From contig JAPDPQ010000024.1 of the NCBI GenBank assembly GCA_034506395.1, positions 1 to 64,000 of the forward strand: DNA of 64,000 nucleotides. The letters are read 5' to 3'. Origin of the DNA: a candidate division KSB1 bacterium (GTDB lineage: Bacteria; Zhuqueibacterota; Zhuqueibacteria; Thermofontimicrobiales; Thermofontimicrobiaceae). Shown one piece after another: positions 17,605 to 26,708 of this stretch. Each line of letters opens with the position of its first letter. The stretch's first letter is position 1. Under the pieces are notes generated by a model that did not search any database, was not told where the DNA came from, and saw only the letters and a program-made list of their open reading frames with translations. Position numbers and translations under genes: made by a program.

Positions 17605-19449
17605 ATGAAGGATTTAACAACAACTGCAATTGAGACTGATTTCCACAATCGATTGATCAACCAATTTTTCCATCCAAATAGTTACTTTTTTCATTGTGTG
17701 AAGGGATTGCTGGCTAACCCCTCCCTCCTCAATAATAGTAATCCTCAATTAGCAATAATCCCGCTCATCGCTCGCCTGATTGATTATTTGACTGCGGCAA
17801 ACGTACCACTTAATGAGCTCCGGGAGATCTCCAAGATCAAAAATTTTGAAAAATTAATCGATGGGCTCAACGAAATACTTTTGGGGTACGATTTTAAATC
17901 TATATCACAAGCGCAGATCAGAGCAACAATCGGTGAAATCGCTGCTAATTTTTTAAGGGGCGTATATCAACTTCTGATAGAGGATGAAAAAAGCCGCATC
18001 CTTTTAAGCAAATATTTAGATATTAAATCCAAGCTCGTTGAATTGATGGATGAGTCGAATGGCAGAAAAAAGGATAGTTCCACTCTGAGTCCTTTGCGTG
18101 AAATAATCAATTCAGATGTTGCGCCGGCCCATGTCAGGGACGTTCATTCAGTTGAAATACAATCGACTGATAAAACCGCGCGCGAAACTGTGACTGACGG
18201 CAAAGCGCAATATCAACGTTTTGAGCAACAATTAAACCGGCTTTTAGGACTTATCGCTGAATTGAGAATGACCATCACGTTTGATGCCGATTTTATGCTG
18301 ATGCGGTCAATAGAGGCTCGGTTCCTTCAATTGCAGCGGCTGGCTGAAAATTACGGGGTGGAACCTATTCGCATCATTGCCGATCGCATGGTACAATTAC
18401 TTCATGTGTCGTTAAATCAGTTGAGACCAGCAGATCAATCTCTGGTGGAAGTTATCGACATGGCATTAGCTTTGATAGGTCAGCCTGCTGGACGGATCGT
18501 AAGCCCCGAAGCACATGCAAAATTTGTTGATCGTTGTAATCAACTACTGATTGAACTAGAATGGTCTCACGGTCATAATAGCGAACTTAATGAGCGAGCC
18601 GAACTGCCTTCGGATCGAGTTCGTGACCAGTCTGAACGTTTCAAGATCAATCCCTCTTTATCTCAAAGCAGAGCTGATTCAAATAAATCAAGTTTTAGTT
18701 CAATTTTTAATGGCTTTCAAGTTAGAAAAAATCCTTCAGCGGATGTGGCGGAGCTAGATGTTCTGGATGATGACGAGGTAATCCTGCATTTGAGCCATAA
18801 TATCAAATCAGATTCAACCGAATCGAATCATAGGCATCTTTCAGTTGATGATGATGTGGAATTTGTTGGAGGACAATCAACTAAATTAACCCAGCCACGA
18901 TCGGAATCGCTTCTACGCGATAATCATGAAATTAATGTCTCCACTGATAAACAGACGCCCTTAGCTGCTGAGATATTGGACTCGTCGAGCCTTTCGAAAT
19001 CGGAATCGCAGAATCATCGCGCGTCAAAGAGAGACAATAACGATTTGACACCACTATTTCATCAGGAGGCTGATTGGTATTTCAAAGTCTTATTTGCTGC
19101 GTTAAAACAATTGAAAAACCAGGAGAAAATTCAGGTAGCACTTGAAGATATTGAGTTGGCGAGTTCTTCGTTAAAGCGCCTGGCGCGAAAATTTGGTATT
19201 GATGAAGCGGATCGCTTGCCAGAGCTGATTGAGACGATCAGCATTATTGCGAATCAGAATCTTATTAAATTGCCTCCTTCCATTATTCAGACGATAGAAG
19301 ATGGAGTCGCGTTACTAAAGGAGTTCGATCGGAATAATTTCGAACAGCATAAATTGTTTGATAAAATTGTAACAGAATTAAAGGAATTCATGGGGTCTGC
19401 CATGAGGCGCCTGCCGAAAAGCGATAATTCAATGCCCAACATCAATTGA
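17605..19449 (+). CDS. Unrecognised protein with Hpt/CheA-P1-like helical segments
   Basis: A 614-residue cytoplasmic protein from the ATG at 17605, which has AAAGGG upstream; 17563 would add 14 residues without an RBS. The N-terminal 150 residues are helical. Residues about 202-293 (RSIEARFLQLQRLAENYGVE) and about 487-598 (ELASSSLKRLARKFGIDEAD) read like histidine-phosphotransfer bundles: a helix, Ala four residues before the aromatic-Gly turn, then an amphipathic helix. The position of the phosphorylated His is Leu in the first and Ser in the second. A long polar, probably disordered region (about 325-480) joins them. It lies 145 bases before the ftsZ-type gene. Function is unknown; a scaffold for the FtsZ tail or for receiver domains is an inference. 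Confidence 0.6.
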   Translation: MKDLTTTAIETDFHNRLINQFFHPNSYFFHCVKGLLANPSLLNNSNPQLAIIPLIARLIDYLTAANVPLNELREISKIKNFEKLIDGLNEILLGYDFKSISQAQIRATIGEIAANFLRGVYQLLIEDEKSRILLSKYLDIKSKLVELMDESNGRKKDSSTLSPLREIINSDVAPAHVRDVHSVEIQSTDKTARETVTDGKAQYQRFEQQLNRLLGLIAELRMTITFDADFMLMRSIEARFLQLQRLAENYGVEPIRIIADRMVQLLHVSLNQLRPADQSLVEVIDMALALIGQPAGRIVSPEAHAKFVDRCNQLLIELEWSHGHNSELNERAELPSDRVRDQSERFKINPSLSQSRADSNKSSFSSIFNGFQVRKNPSADVAELDVLDDDEVILHLSHNIKSDSTESNHRHLSVDDDVEFVGGQSTKLTQPRSESLLRDNHEINVSTDKQTPLAAEILDSSSLSKSESQNHRASKRDNNDLTPLFHQEADWYFKVLFAALKQLKNQEKIQVALEDIELASSSLKRLARKFGIDEADRLPELIETISIIANQNLIKLPPSIIQTIEDGVALLKEFDRNNFEQHKLFDKIVTELKEFMGSAMRRLPKSDNSMPNIN

Positions 19450-19594
19450 ACCTCACCCCGTACCCAGAGAAACTCCCTTATTGGCAATTGAAAAATTGGA
19501 AGCTTCGCACAAAATACTTTTCTCATTTTCTATAGATTGCCAGTAATATTATATCCGTAAATGGTGAATCGATTAATTTAATGGTGACGGGAAA

Positions 19595-21280
19595 ATGGTA
19601 TCTGAATTATCGAACCAGTTAAGCAACAAGGAGTCGACCTTGAAAGCCAAAGACGAAGAACTTGAGCAGATTTTGAGATCGCATCGCACTGTGATCCGGG
19701 TCATAGGAACTGGGGGAGCGGGAAATAATACGCTTACCCGCCTCGCTGAAGTTGGCATCAATGGAGTGGAGACCATTGCGATTAACACCGATGCTCAGTC
19801 GCTCTTGCATACTAAGGCGGACAACAAAATATTAATTGGCAAAAATATCTCCAATGGTCTTGGCTCTGGGAGCGATCCCCAAATTGGGGAAGATGCAGCC
19901 CGCGAGGACGCAGAGGAGATCAAAAAGAGCCTCGAGGGCAGCGATATGGTGTTTGTGACCTGTGGTCTTGGAGGCGGTACTGGCACGGGCTCAGCACCAG
20001 TAATTGCAGAGATCGCCAAGAGCTTAAATGCGCTGACAATATCAGTCGTGACGCTGCCTTTTAGTGAAGAAGGGAGCGCGAGGAAACAGAACGCGATTGC
20101 TGGGCTGGAACGACTGCGCGCGAATTCTGATACGGTCATTGTGGTTCAAAACGATAAACTGCTCGACATTGTTCCAGATCTGCCATTAAACGCGGCATTT
20201 AAAGTGGCTGATGAAGTGTTAGTCAATGCGGTAAAAGGGATCACTGAATTGGTGACCGAGAAGGGGCTCATTAATCTTGATTTTTCTGATGTCCGATCTG
20301 TGATGAAAGATGGTAGCACTGCCATGATCGGTATTGGCGAAAGTGATTCTGAAAACAAAGCTGAAGAAGCTGTGGCTCGGGCGGTCGAAAATCCATTGTT
20401 AGATGTAGATATTACCGGAGCGAAAAGCGCGTTAATTCATATCACTGGCGATGAGACAATGTCGATCCGAGATGCTAAAAATATCATTGTCTCCATTGCC
20501 AAGAAACTCGCTCCTGATGCCAAGCTGATTTGGGGGGCACGGATCGATGCGAACGCTAAAGGAAAAATCAAAGTGCTGTTGATCGCTACGGGGCTCCAGT
20601 CGGATCGCTCTGAACAGCGCGCCGCTTCAACTCCCATGATAGCAGAACCGAAGGCGAGTGTTCCGTCAGCAGCGCCTGCTCCAACAAAGCAGCTCTTTGA
20701 TATCAAAGATACACCCAAAATTGCAGTTACCCCCGAAGAGACAATTAAAACGGAATTCGAAGAGCCGATGCCACAAGTTAAACCGCAAAAGGTGTTCGAT
20801 CAGATTTTCCTTGATGAAATCAAGGGCGATTTGCATATATTGAAGGAATCAATTAAGAAGCTTGAAGAAAACAGTTACGATGAAAAGGTATTTCGCAATA
20901 TCAAAAACGCCTGCATGGCACTTCAGAACTCGGCTCAAATGTTTTCCAACCAGAAATTTGAGGAATTCACGTTATTCATCGGTGAGTTTGTTGAGGAACT
21001 ATTAACCAAGAAGATTAAAATTACCAATGGATTTCTCCCATATTTTCGGAAAATTCCTAAAATTCTGGACGGGATCATCGCCAATGACAGTGGGGCAATT
21101 ATCGATGCTCAGCATGTGATCGAAAAATTGACATTATTGATTGATCAACAGGATAATCGTCCCATGCCAAAGCCGAAACCGGCGCGGCCGTTGGAGCGCG
21201 AATCGGCTAATATACTTAAAGATGAATTGAAGATCGAGCAAAAGGAAGTCAAAACCAGATTGCGCATGGATGTGAATTGA
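19595..21280 (+). CDS. ftsZ: Archaeal-type FtsZ paralogue with Hpt-like C-terminal extension
   Basis: A 561-residue tubulin-family GTPase. After a 30-residue charged N-terminus, the GTPase core (about 33-345) has [34 protein letters not shown], the tubulin signature [13 protein letters not shown] at about 123-135, and an intact T7 loop [12 protein letters not shown] at about 224, so GTP hydrolysis on polymerisation is expected. The GAGNNT motif, [10 protein letters not shown] and LIWGARID resemble archaeal FtsZ more than the bacterial GGGGSNAVNRM type. After a Pro-rich linker (about 350-400), residues 403-518 form a helical domain resembling CheA-P1/Hpt, without the phospho-His. The usual C-terminal FtsA/ZipA-binding peptide is absent. 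It is probably a paralogue rather than the division FtsZ. Confidence 0.9.
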   Translation: MVSELSNQLSNKESTLKAKDEELEQILRSHRTVIRVIGTGGAGNNTLTRLAEVGINGVETIAINTDAQSLLHTKADNKILIGKNISNGLGSGSDPQIGEDAAREDAEEIKKSLEGSDMVFVTCGLGGGTGTGSAPVIAEIAKSLNALTISVVTLPFSEEGSARKQNAIAGLERLRANSDTVIVVQNDKLLDIVPDLPLNAAFKVADEVLVNAVKGITELVTEKGLINLDFSDVRSVMKDGSTAMIGIGESDSENKAEEAVARAVENPLLDVDITGAKSALIHITGDETMSIRDAKNIIVSIAKKLAPDAKLIWGARIDANAKGKIKVLLIATGLQSDRSEQRAASTPMIAEPKASVPSAAPAPTKQLFDIKDTPKIAVTPEETIKTEFEEPMPQVKPQKVFDQIFLDEIKGDLHILKESIKKLEENSYDEKVFRNIKNACMALQNSAQMFSNQKFEEFTLFIGEFVEELLTKKIKITNGFLPYFRKIPKILDGIIANDSGAIIDAQHVIEKLTLLIDQQDNRPMPKPKPARPLERESANILKDELKIEQKEVKTRLRMDVN

Positions 21281-21748
21281 TGGCTGAACCTTTAAGTGAA
21301 ATTTTGCCAAGGAAACGAATTGCGTGGACATCGGTGCAATAGTTGAAACCTGACTAAATCGTAATTAGAAATAAAAAGGGATCGAGCGGCATTTGATGCC
21401 TCACTTGCATCATTTTCTAACGAGTGAACGAGTGAGGCATTTTTTTGCTTAATTTCAAAATGATCGCCTGCAAAAATTGAGATGATCAAGGTAGATTTGT
21501 ACTTGCGAGGCACTGAATAGGTTGATAATTTGGATTCAGTCAGGCTTTTTTTGAATACGGTTTGAATAAAAACTCACTTTTTTATCTCTTCGACCTCAGG
21601 GAGAAACCTGTAAGTCTAAGGATCAAAATATGACCAGGTTCCTCACTTCGTTCGGAATGACATTTTTAATCCAATGGCTTTTTGTTCAGGCACTAAAAAT
21701 AGCAAGTTCCATAGCTGAAGCCGTATACCATGATCTTTTATCCCCCAT
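21281..21748. other. Intergenic region between convergent genes
   Basis: 468 bases between the FtsZ-type gene (plus) and the POT transporter gene (minus). It holds the terminator at 21397-21447 and, at 21639-21662, a TTCCTCACTTCGTTCGGAATGA sequence that resembles a widely dispersed intergenic repeat (see the rejected list). No ORF is convincing. Confidence 0.4.
21397..21447 (+). terminator. Terminator after the FtsZ-type gene
   Basis: TGCCTCACT (21397-21405) pairs with AGTGAGGCA (21431-21439), followed by TTTTTTT. The loop holds two ACGAGTGA direct repeats, one overlapping the right arm. It lies 117 bases after the stop codon of the FtsZ-type gene. Confidence 0.75.
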
Positions 21749-23047
21749 TTATTGCTCCAGTTCCTTAAACTCTCCAAGTCTTTTCGTGAAAACAAATAGG
21801 ACAAGAACTCCCAAGAGAAAATTTCCAGCGAGGATAAGCCAGACGTATTCAGGATGATTCATGGTGCTGAATTGAGAATAGAGCAGAGATGTATAGAAAT
21901 AGCCGCTCAGCGCACCACCGACTGCAATAGGAAGGAAATTGGAACCCATGTAAAGGCCAGCTTGCTCCTTTGGAGCGATCCAGGTGATGTATTCTTGAAT
22001 TCGAGGGGAGGCTGTCATCTCACCGATCGCAAAAAGGAAGATGCCAGCGAAGATAAAATTAGGATTCACTACTCGGGCAATGCCAATCATTAACATTCCC
22101 AGGGCAGCAATCAGAAGGCCTGTGGAGAAGGTTGGCAATGCTTTGAAACGCTCGGCTATTCTTGATACGATGACTTGAAAGATCATAATGATGTAGCCGG
22201 TATGTGAGATCGTCTCGCCGAGAATCCTTCGCACGCCATGCTCATCGACCCGAGAGATGAAGTTGGCAACGGAGCTGCCAAAAATGCTTTTGACGGTTAA
22301 ATACAGCTGGGCAGTGTCGATTGTGGTATCGACATAAAGAGGACACAAGTTGAAAAATGCCCATAGGGGCAGCCAAAAAAATAGACCAATGATCGCCAAG
22401 AACGTAGCGAATTTTAAGTTCGATAAGGCGATGACCAGCTCGTTTAGTTTTGTTTTCAGCGTTGCACCCTCGATTTGCCGAGGAGGCTCTTTATAGAAAA
22501 AGATGGTAATTAGCAACATGAGGATGACCCCGGACGCAGCAGCCAGGAATGCGTAGTTCCAGGAGAGCACGCGCAATTTGCCCGCGATAATGGGACCGAA
22601 CGAAGCACCGATATTCACCATTGCATAAAAAATGCCGAAACCAAGGGTCTTATTGGTCTTATCGGTTACGCTTCGCACTGTTCCAGAGATCAATGGCTTA
22701 AATATCCCTGCGGCCAAAGCGATGCTTAGCATCGTGAGCAAAACACCAGAAAAGGATTTCAAGATGATAAGCAACAAAATCGATGGCAAATAGGCAAGGT
22801 AAGAAACGATTAAAATTTTCTTAAAACCGAATCGATCAGCAAAGCTGCCAGAAATAACTGGTATTACATATGAAAAGAACAAGAAGATACTCTGAACTGT
22901 ACCTAAACGCGAGGCTTCAAACTTGAGAACCGTCGTCATATAGATACCGAAACCTACATAGATGCCGTAATAGGCAAACCGCTCCAGAACTTCGATAAGA
23001 TTGGCGACCCAAAAAACCTTCGGAAAAGGCGTTCTTTTTTCCATCAT
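21749..23047 (-). CDS. POT/PTR-family proton-coupled peptide transporter (MFS)
   Basis: A 432-residue inner-membrane protein with about 12 hydrophobic segments. The POT hallmark ExxERFxYYG is present as EVLERFAYYGIYVGFG at about residue 19. The second signature appears as GIFKPLISGTVRSVTDK followed by FGIFYAMVNIGASFGPIIAG. POT transporters import di- and tripeptides with protons. The two adjacent ATGs at 23047 and 23044 both sit close behind GAGGG, so the exact start is uncertain by one residue. It is convergent with the FtsZ-type gene and codirectional with the cyclase fusion gene upstream. A role in muropeptide uptake would be speculative. Confidence 0.88.
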   Translation of the reverse strand: MMEKRTPFPKVFWVANLIEVLERFAYYGIYVGFGIYMTTVLKFEASRLGTVQSIFLFFSYVIPVISGSFADRFGFKKILIVSYLAYLPSILLLIILKSFSGVLLTMLSIALAAGIFKPLISGTVRSVTDKTNKTLGFGIFYAMVNIGASFGPIIAGKLRVLSWNYAFLAAASGVILMLLITIFFYKEPPRQIEGATLKTKLNELVIALSNLKFATFLAIIGLFFWLPLWAFFNLCPLYVDTTIDTAQLYLTVKSIFGSSVANFISRVDEHGVRRILGETISHTGYIIMIFQVIVSRIAERFKALPTFSTGLLIAALGMLMIGIARVVNPNFIFAGIFLFAIGEMTASPRIQEYITWIAPKEQAGLYMGSNFLPIAVGGALSGYFYTSLLYSQFSTMNHPEYVWLILAGNFLLGVLVLFVFTKRLGEFKELEQ

Positions 23048-23270
23048 TCCCTCTTAGCTAATTCGATACATTCTCCATTGGAGGTCGATCATAACTGAAT
23101 TTTATGGCAGCACAAGTCGTTCTGTTTTAGTACAAATGGAGTTCATCAATAGTTAATTTTAACCTAGGGCAATGAGATCGATGTAATGAAACGTGAGAGC
23201 AAATGAGTTGAATTAAGAGAATTCTATAGTTGTCGCGCTAAGGAGTTCGATCAATGAAAATACTGAGGCC

Positions 23271-24764
23271 CTATGCATAGAACATCCGAAAATAGGCGAG
23301 GGCATCAGCAATGGTGCGAGTAATCTGAAGGATCTGGTCCAGGCGGCAGATACTGAATACCTCCTGGATTTTTTCATTTGGGTTGACGTAGATGATCGTG
23401 CCACCTTCGCGCCTGGCAGCCCGATAACAGTTGATGAAATTCGCGATCCCAGCAGAACAAATATAAACCAGTTCCGATAAATCAACAATAAAATCGATGG
23501 TTTTGGCAGCCAGAAATTTGTCGATGAGTTCCTTGAATTTTGTGACTTCGTTCTGATAAATTTTGTCTTTCAATTTGATCAGGCAAATTCGATTTTCAAG
23601 CATGGTATAGCTAATTGATGCGCTGTGCTCCTGAGTCATCACACCTGAGTCACCTAGCAACTCATTTAATTTGGGTTTAAGCTCTGGTGGTTGATCCACA
23701 TCGAGCATGTGAAGTTCCTTGAGTTTGAACTCAGTGGGCAGCATGCACGAAATGGTCATTCGATCGTTGGCATGCAGCACATTGATGGTGATTCCTTTTT
23801 TGGTCAACATAGTGAGGAAATGATCTTCAGAGTATTGGGTGATGTTTCTGGTCCGAAATTCTGGGCGATCTGGCTGCTCAGTGGAGATCAAAATTCCGTT
23901 TTTGACTCGATCCAATTTGAGCAAGATAGTGTCTTCTGGCTGTAGATTTCCATGTTTGAACACATTGTCCAGCATCTCGTTGGCGATCCAATTGACCGCA
24001 ATTTTGGTGTTCTGGAACAATTGCTGATTATCCAGAAACTCCTCAAGATAATCATGAAGATCATCGAAATAGTCGTGATCATACGCATTCAATTTGATAC
24101 TAAGGATATTCTCTTTGACGCGACTTTTGCGGATGTCGCTCAGAGTAAGTGTGGATGGGGTAGAATCAATTCGCTCTAATGGGGTGTTGTCCAAAAAGTC
24201 GCAGCTCGGATCGATATATTGATAGATAGGGACGACCACATTGTGTTTGACAGTGAAATCGCCCAAGAAGATCATTTTGCCATCATATTTTTTATAATTA
24301 TTTAAGTCCTCGAAAACGCGTTTATGCATCAGGATTTTGCCATGAGCGCCCAGGCTGGTGATGCGCTCAGCCAAATTAATCCCCCGACCGACAATATTTT
24401 TCTTGTTGTTGACATCCAACACGATGGAATCCACATTGGTATTTAACCCAATTCGAAGCTTAATCGGCCAATAAGTCGATTGATTGTATTTGGCCAAAAT
24501 TTCTAGGACGGCCAGAGCGGTTTTCAGATGAATGTCAGGCTCTGGCTTAATGTAATTTAGAATCAACCCATCGCCTGTTGGCAATGCAATGACATCTTCC
24601 ATCAGTCGGGCATTCAGCTTATCAAGGCAGCTTCGAATGATGCGCGTTAATTGAGCATGGCACTCGTACTGATTAATGGGCTGTAATTTCGAGTAGCCGA
24701 TAATATCACAAAAAAAGATTTTATTATGAAATGGAATAGGCTCCATGTTTGAAAGATCGCTCAT
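23271..24764 (-). CDS. Class III cyclase-like / HATPase / STAS fusion protein
   Basis: A 497-residue cytoplasmic protein from the ATG at 24764; a GTG at 24773 is possible. Residues about 8-190 are a class III cyclase homology domain with both metal Asp positions (FFCDIIGYS and PTGDGLILNY) and the NLAER motif, but the substrate-selecting Lys before GD is Leu. Residues about 230-345 look like a GHKL ATPase of the anti-sigma type, with the N-box NEMLDNVFKHGN. Residues about 385-490 are a STAS domain with DLSELVYICSAGIANF, whose Ser is the usual phosphorylation site. It combines nucleotide sensing or cyclase, kinase and anti-anti-sigma modules in one chain, so a partner-switching regulator is likely. 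Confidence 0.85.
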   Translation of the reverse strand: MSDLSNMEPIPFHNKIFFCDIIGYSKLQPINQYECHAQLTRIIRSCLDKLNARLMEDVIALPTGDGLILNYIKPEPDIHLKTALAVLEILAKYNQSTYWPIKLRIGLNTNVDSIVLDVNNKKNIVGRGINLAERITSLGAHGKILMHKRVFEDLNNYKKYDGKMIFLGDFTVKHNVVVPIYQYIDPSCDFLDNTPLERIDSTPSTLTLSDIRKSRVKENILSIKLNAYDHDYFDDLHDYLEEFLDNQQLFQNTKIAVNWIANEMLDNVFKHGNLQPEDTILLKLDRVKNGILISTEQPDRPEFRTRNITQYSEDHFLTMLTKKGITINVLHANDRMTISCMLPTEFKLKELHMLDVDQPPELKPKLNELLGDSGVMTQEHSASISYTMLENRICLIKLKDKIYQNEVTKFKELIDKFLAAKTIDFIVDLSELVYICSAGIANFINCYRAARREGGTIIYVNPNEKIQEVFSICRLDQILQITRTIADALAYFRMFYA

Positions 24765-25522
24765 ATCCCACACTCGATATAACTGATAAATATCGCACAG
24801 GAGTCCATGTGCTTTGCAGATCTTACATAATGATTTACGTCAACGATTTTGATGATCGCCAACGTTGCCCTCGTTTTGTGTTGATTGGATCGTAATTCAA
24901 CCCCAGTTTAAGCGTGGTAACAATAACAATAAATATTGAAAAAAGCAAGAAAATTTTCAATTCAATATGAATCACAATTTACTTGTCAATCGATGGTTTA
25001 TAATCATAAATGCGAATCTGAAATTGATGCAAAATCTGGTAGAAATTTTAGCTTGCATCTTTGCGGTAAGTTTTGTATATTTGAGAAACAAAATTTTCAT
25101 ACCAATTTAAAACAATGACGATGATTATCACATATCACTTGAGGGAGTTGTCATCGGTTAAAAGCAATCTTGTTACTGATGCGATAATAAATCTGTGGAG
25201 CCAAACCAATTGTTGGCTAATTGAGAGAATTGTGTGCTGTAAAAAGTGTACCAGAGAGCAGTTGACCTGGTACACTTTTTTTTGATATAAAATGATTGTT
25301 TGCGATCGGAAATAATGCTGATCGAATAACAGATTTTATGAAATAATCGATTATGCAGTTGAAATACGAGTTAGGGGTAGGAAGAAAACAGGGAATTGGA
25401 GGGAGGCAAAAAATCAATTAGCGGGGTTTCGAGATGGGAGGAAGGGGATTTATGTGCTTTTTCAAATGAAGGGGGTGTGAATTTTATTTCGCTGACGAAT
25501 TGTTATGGAGGCATAATACAAA
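24765..25522. other. Intergenic region with a perfect 14-bp dyad
   Basis: About 750 AT-rich bases between divergent genes. No ORF here is convincing: candidates lack RBS and composition support. The only strong structure is the stem-loop at 25241-25284 (separate entry). The RBS GGAGG for the zinc-ribbon gene lies at 25506-25510. The promoters for the two flanking genes must lie here, but I could not pick them with confidence. Confidence 0.4.
25241..25284 (+). terminator. Strong palindromic stem-loop with T tract (terminator-like)
   Basis: AAAAAGTGTACCAG (25241-25254) and CTGGTACACTTTTT (25267-25280) form a perfect 14-bp stem with a 12-base loop, then TTT. It has the form of a bidirectional intrinsic terminator, yet no gene ends near it on either strand. 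It may mark an unannotated small transcript or be an orphaned element. Confidence 0.55.
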
Positions 25523-26266
25523 ATGGAACTTTATAAGCTAGTGAAGCTTCAAAAAATAGACACGCGGCTAATGGAATTAGAGGCGATGAAGGGAAATCTT
25601 CCTGAGCAGGTTGAAGAGCTGAGAGAAAGACTCGCCAAGTTGCAGGCGGATTTGGTGCGCACCAGAACTGAGCTGGAAGAAACAAAAAAGCAAAGTCGCA
25701 ATGCGGATTTGGAGCTTCGCACATTAACCGACAAGCTTAAAAAGCATCAAGACCAGCTTTACAGTGTAAAAACCAATAAAGAATATGATGCGATCACCGT
25801 TGAGATTGAGAATTTTGAGAAACAGATTGAGGTGACAGAGCTTAGAGGGGTTGAGTTATTAGAGAAAGTTGACCGGCTTGCTAAAGAAGTGACCGGTCTG
25901 GAGCAGCAGGTCGCTGAATTCAGTCGAGCACTGAACGAAAGGGAGCAGGAGCTTCAGCACCGGCTGGCTGAGACCAATGCTGAGCACGAACAACTGATGG
26001 CGAGGCGGGATGCGCTGGTTTCAAACCTTGATCGGAGATTATTTGCCAGTTATGAGCGGATTCGAAAAGGGCGCAACGGAACCGCGTTAGCTGAGGTTGT
26101 AAACTATACTTGTAGTGCCTGCTATGCCACGATACCAGCACAAACAGTGGTGGAAGTCCGCAAAATGGATCGGATAATTAATTGCGAAGTTTGTGGTCGA
26201 ATTTTGGTGATTACCAATGAACGGCTGGAAAAACGATTGAGCATAGATGCCGAAAGCGCAGTTTGA
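25523..26266 (+). CDS. Coiled-coil C4-type zinc-ribbon protein (CT398/zf-RING_7 family)
   Basis: A 247-residue protein. Residues about 5-175 are a long antiparallel coiled coil rich in Glu, Leu and Arg. The C-terminal 45 residues hold a zinc ribbon with CSAC and CEVCGR pairs. This architecture matches the CT398-like zinc-ribbon family, implicated in binding sigma-54 and flagellar export components in Chlamydia and of unclear role elsewhere. GGAGG lies 12 bases before the ATG. It is followed closely by rnpB and recJ on the same strand. Confidence 0.88.
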   Translation: MELYKLVKLQKIDTRLMELEAMKGNLPEQVEELRERLAKLQADLVRTRTELEETKKQSRNADLELRTLTDKLKKHQDQLYSVKTNKEYDAITVEIENFEKQIEVTELRGVELLEKVDRLAKEVTGLEQQVAEFSRALNEREQELQHRLAETNAEHEQLMARRDALVSNLDRRLFASYERIRKGRNGTALAEVVNYTCSACYATIPAQTVVEVRKMDRIINCEVCGRILVITNERLEKRLSIDAESAV

Positions 26267-26298
26267 TTTATTGAGCGATAGCGGATTTGCATAGGGTT

Positions 26299-26680
26299 GG
26301 CTTCATCATTCCAAAGTAAGGCAGACGATCGCGTTCGTCCGCCACAGGGCGGACGGATGAGGAAAGTCCGAACTCCACAGGGCAGGACGCCTCATAACAT
26401 GAGGGAGGAGTGATCCTACGGAAAGTGCCACAGAAAAGATACCGTCCGCCAGTCGGCGGATAAGGGTGAAAAGGTGGGGTAAGAGCCCACCGGTCCACTG
26501 GTAACAGGGGACGCACGGTAAACCCCGTCCGGAGCAAGACCAAATAGGAGAGGAGAAGTGGCCCGCTTCGCTTGACTCTCGGGTAGGTCGCTTGAGGTCC
26601 ATCGTGAGGTGGATCCCAGATGAATGATCGTCCTCGACAGAATTCGGCTTATGACTTGCTTTGGTTTGATGAAGCCCCAT
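26299..26680 (+). ncRNA. rnpB: RNase P RNA (bacterial type A)
   Basis: The catalytic RNA of ribonuclease P, which matures tRNA 5' ends. Conserved elements appear in order: GATGAGGAAAGTCCGAACTCC (CR-I), ACAGAAAAGATACCG, GGTAAGAGCCCACCGG, GCAAGACCAAATAGG (CR-IV) and GACAGAATTCGGCTTA (CR-V). The P1 stem closes the molecule: GGCTTCATC...CCAAAGTAAG at 26299-26320 pairs with CTTGCTTTGG...GATGAAGCC at 26655-26676. Its length of about 380 bases is normal. It is followed by CCCCATTTTTATT and then recJ 30 bases on. The ends are set by the P1 pairing and could move by a few bases. Confidence 0.96.
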
Positions 26681-26708
26681 TTTTATTGCTGAAGGTGAGG
26701 TTGATTAA

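Noticed and set aside
21639-21662. TTCCTCACTTCGTTCGGAATGA as a dispersed intergenic repeat
   Set aside because: It resembles a repeat I recall from other genomes, but only one copy was noticed in this window, so a repeat family cannot be supported here.
24936-25118. 60-codon plus-strand frame in the gap after the cyclase fusion gene
   Set aside because: Short, no RBS, and AT-rich composition without coding character.
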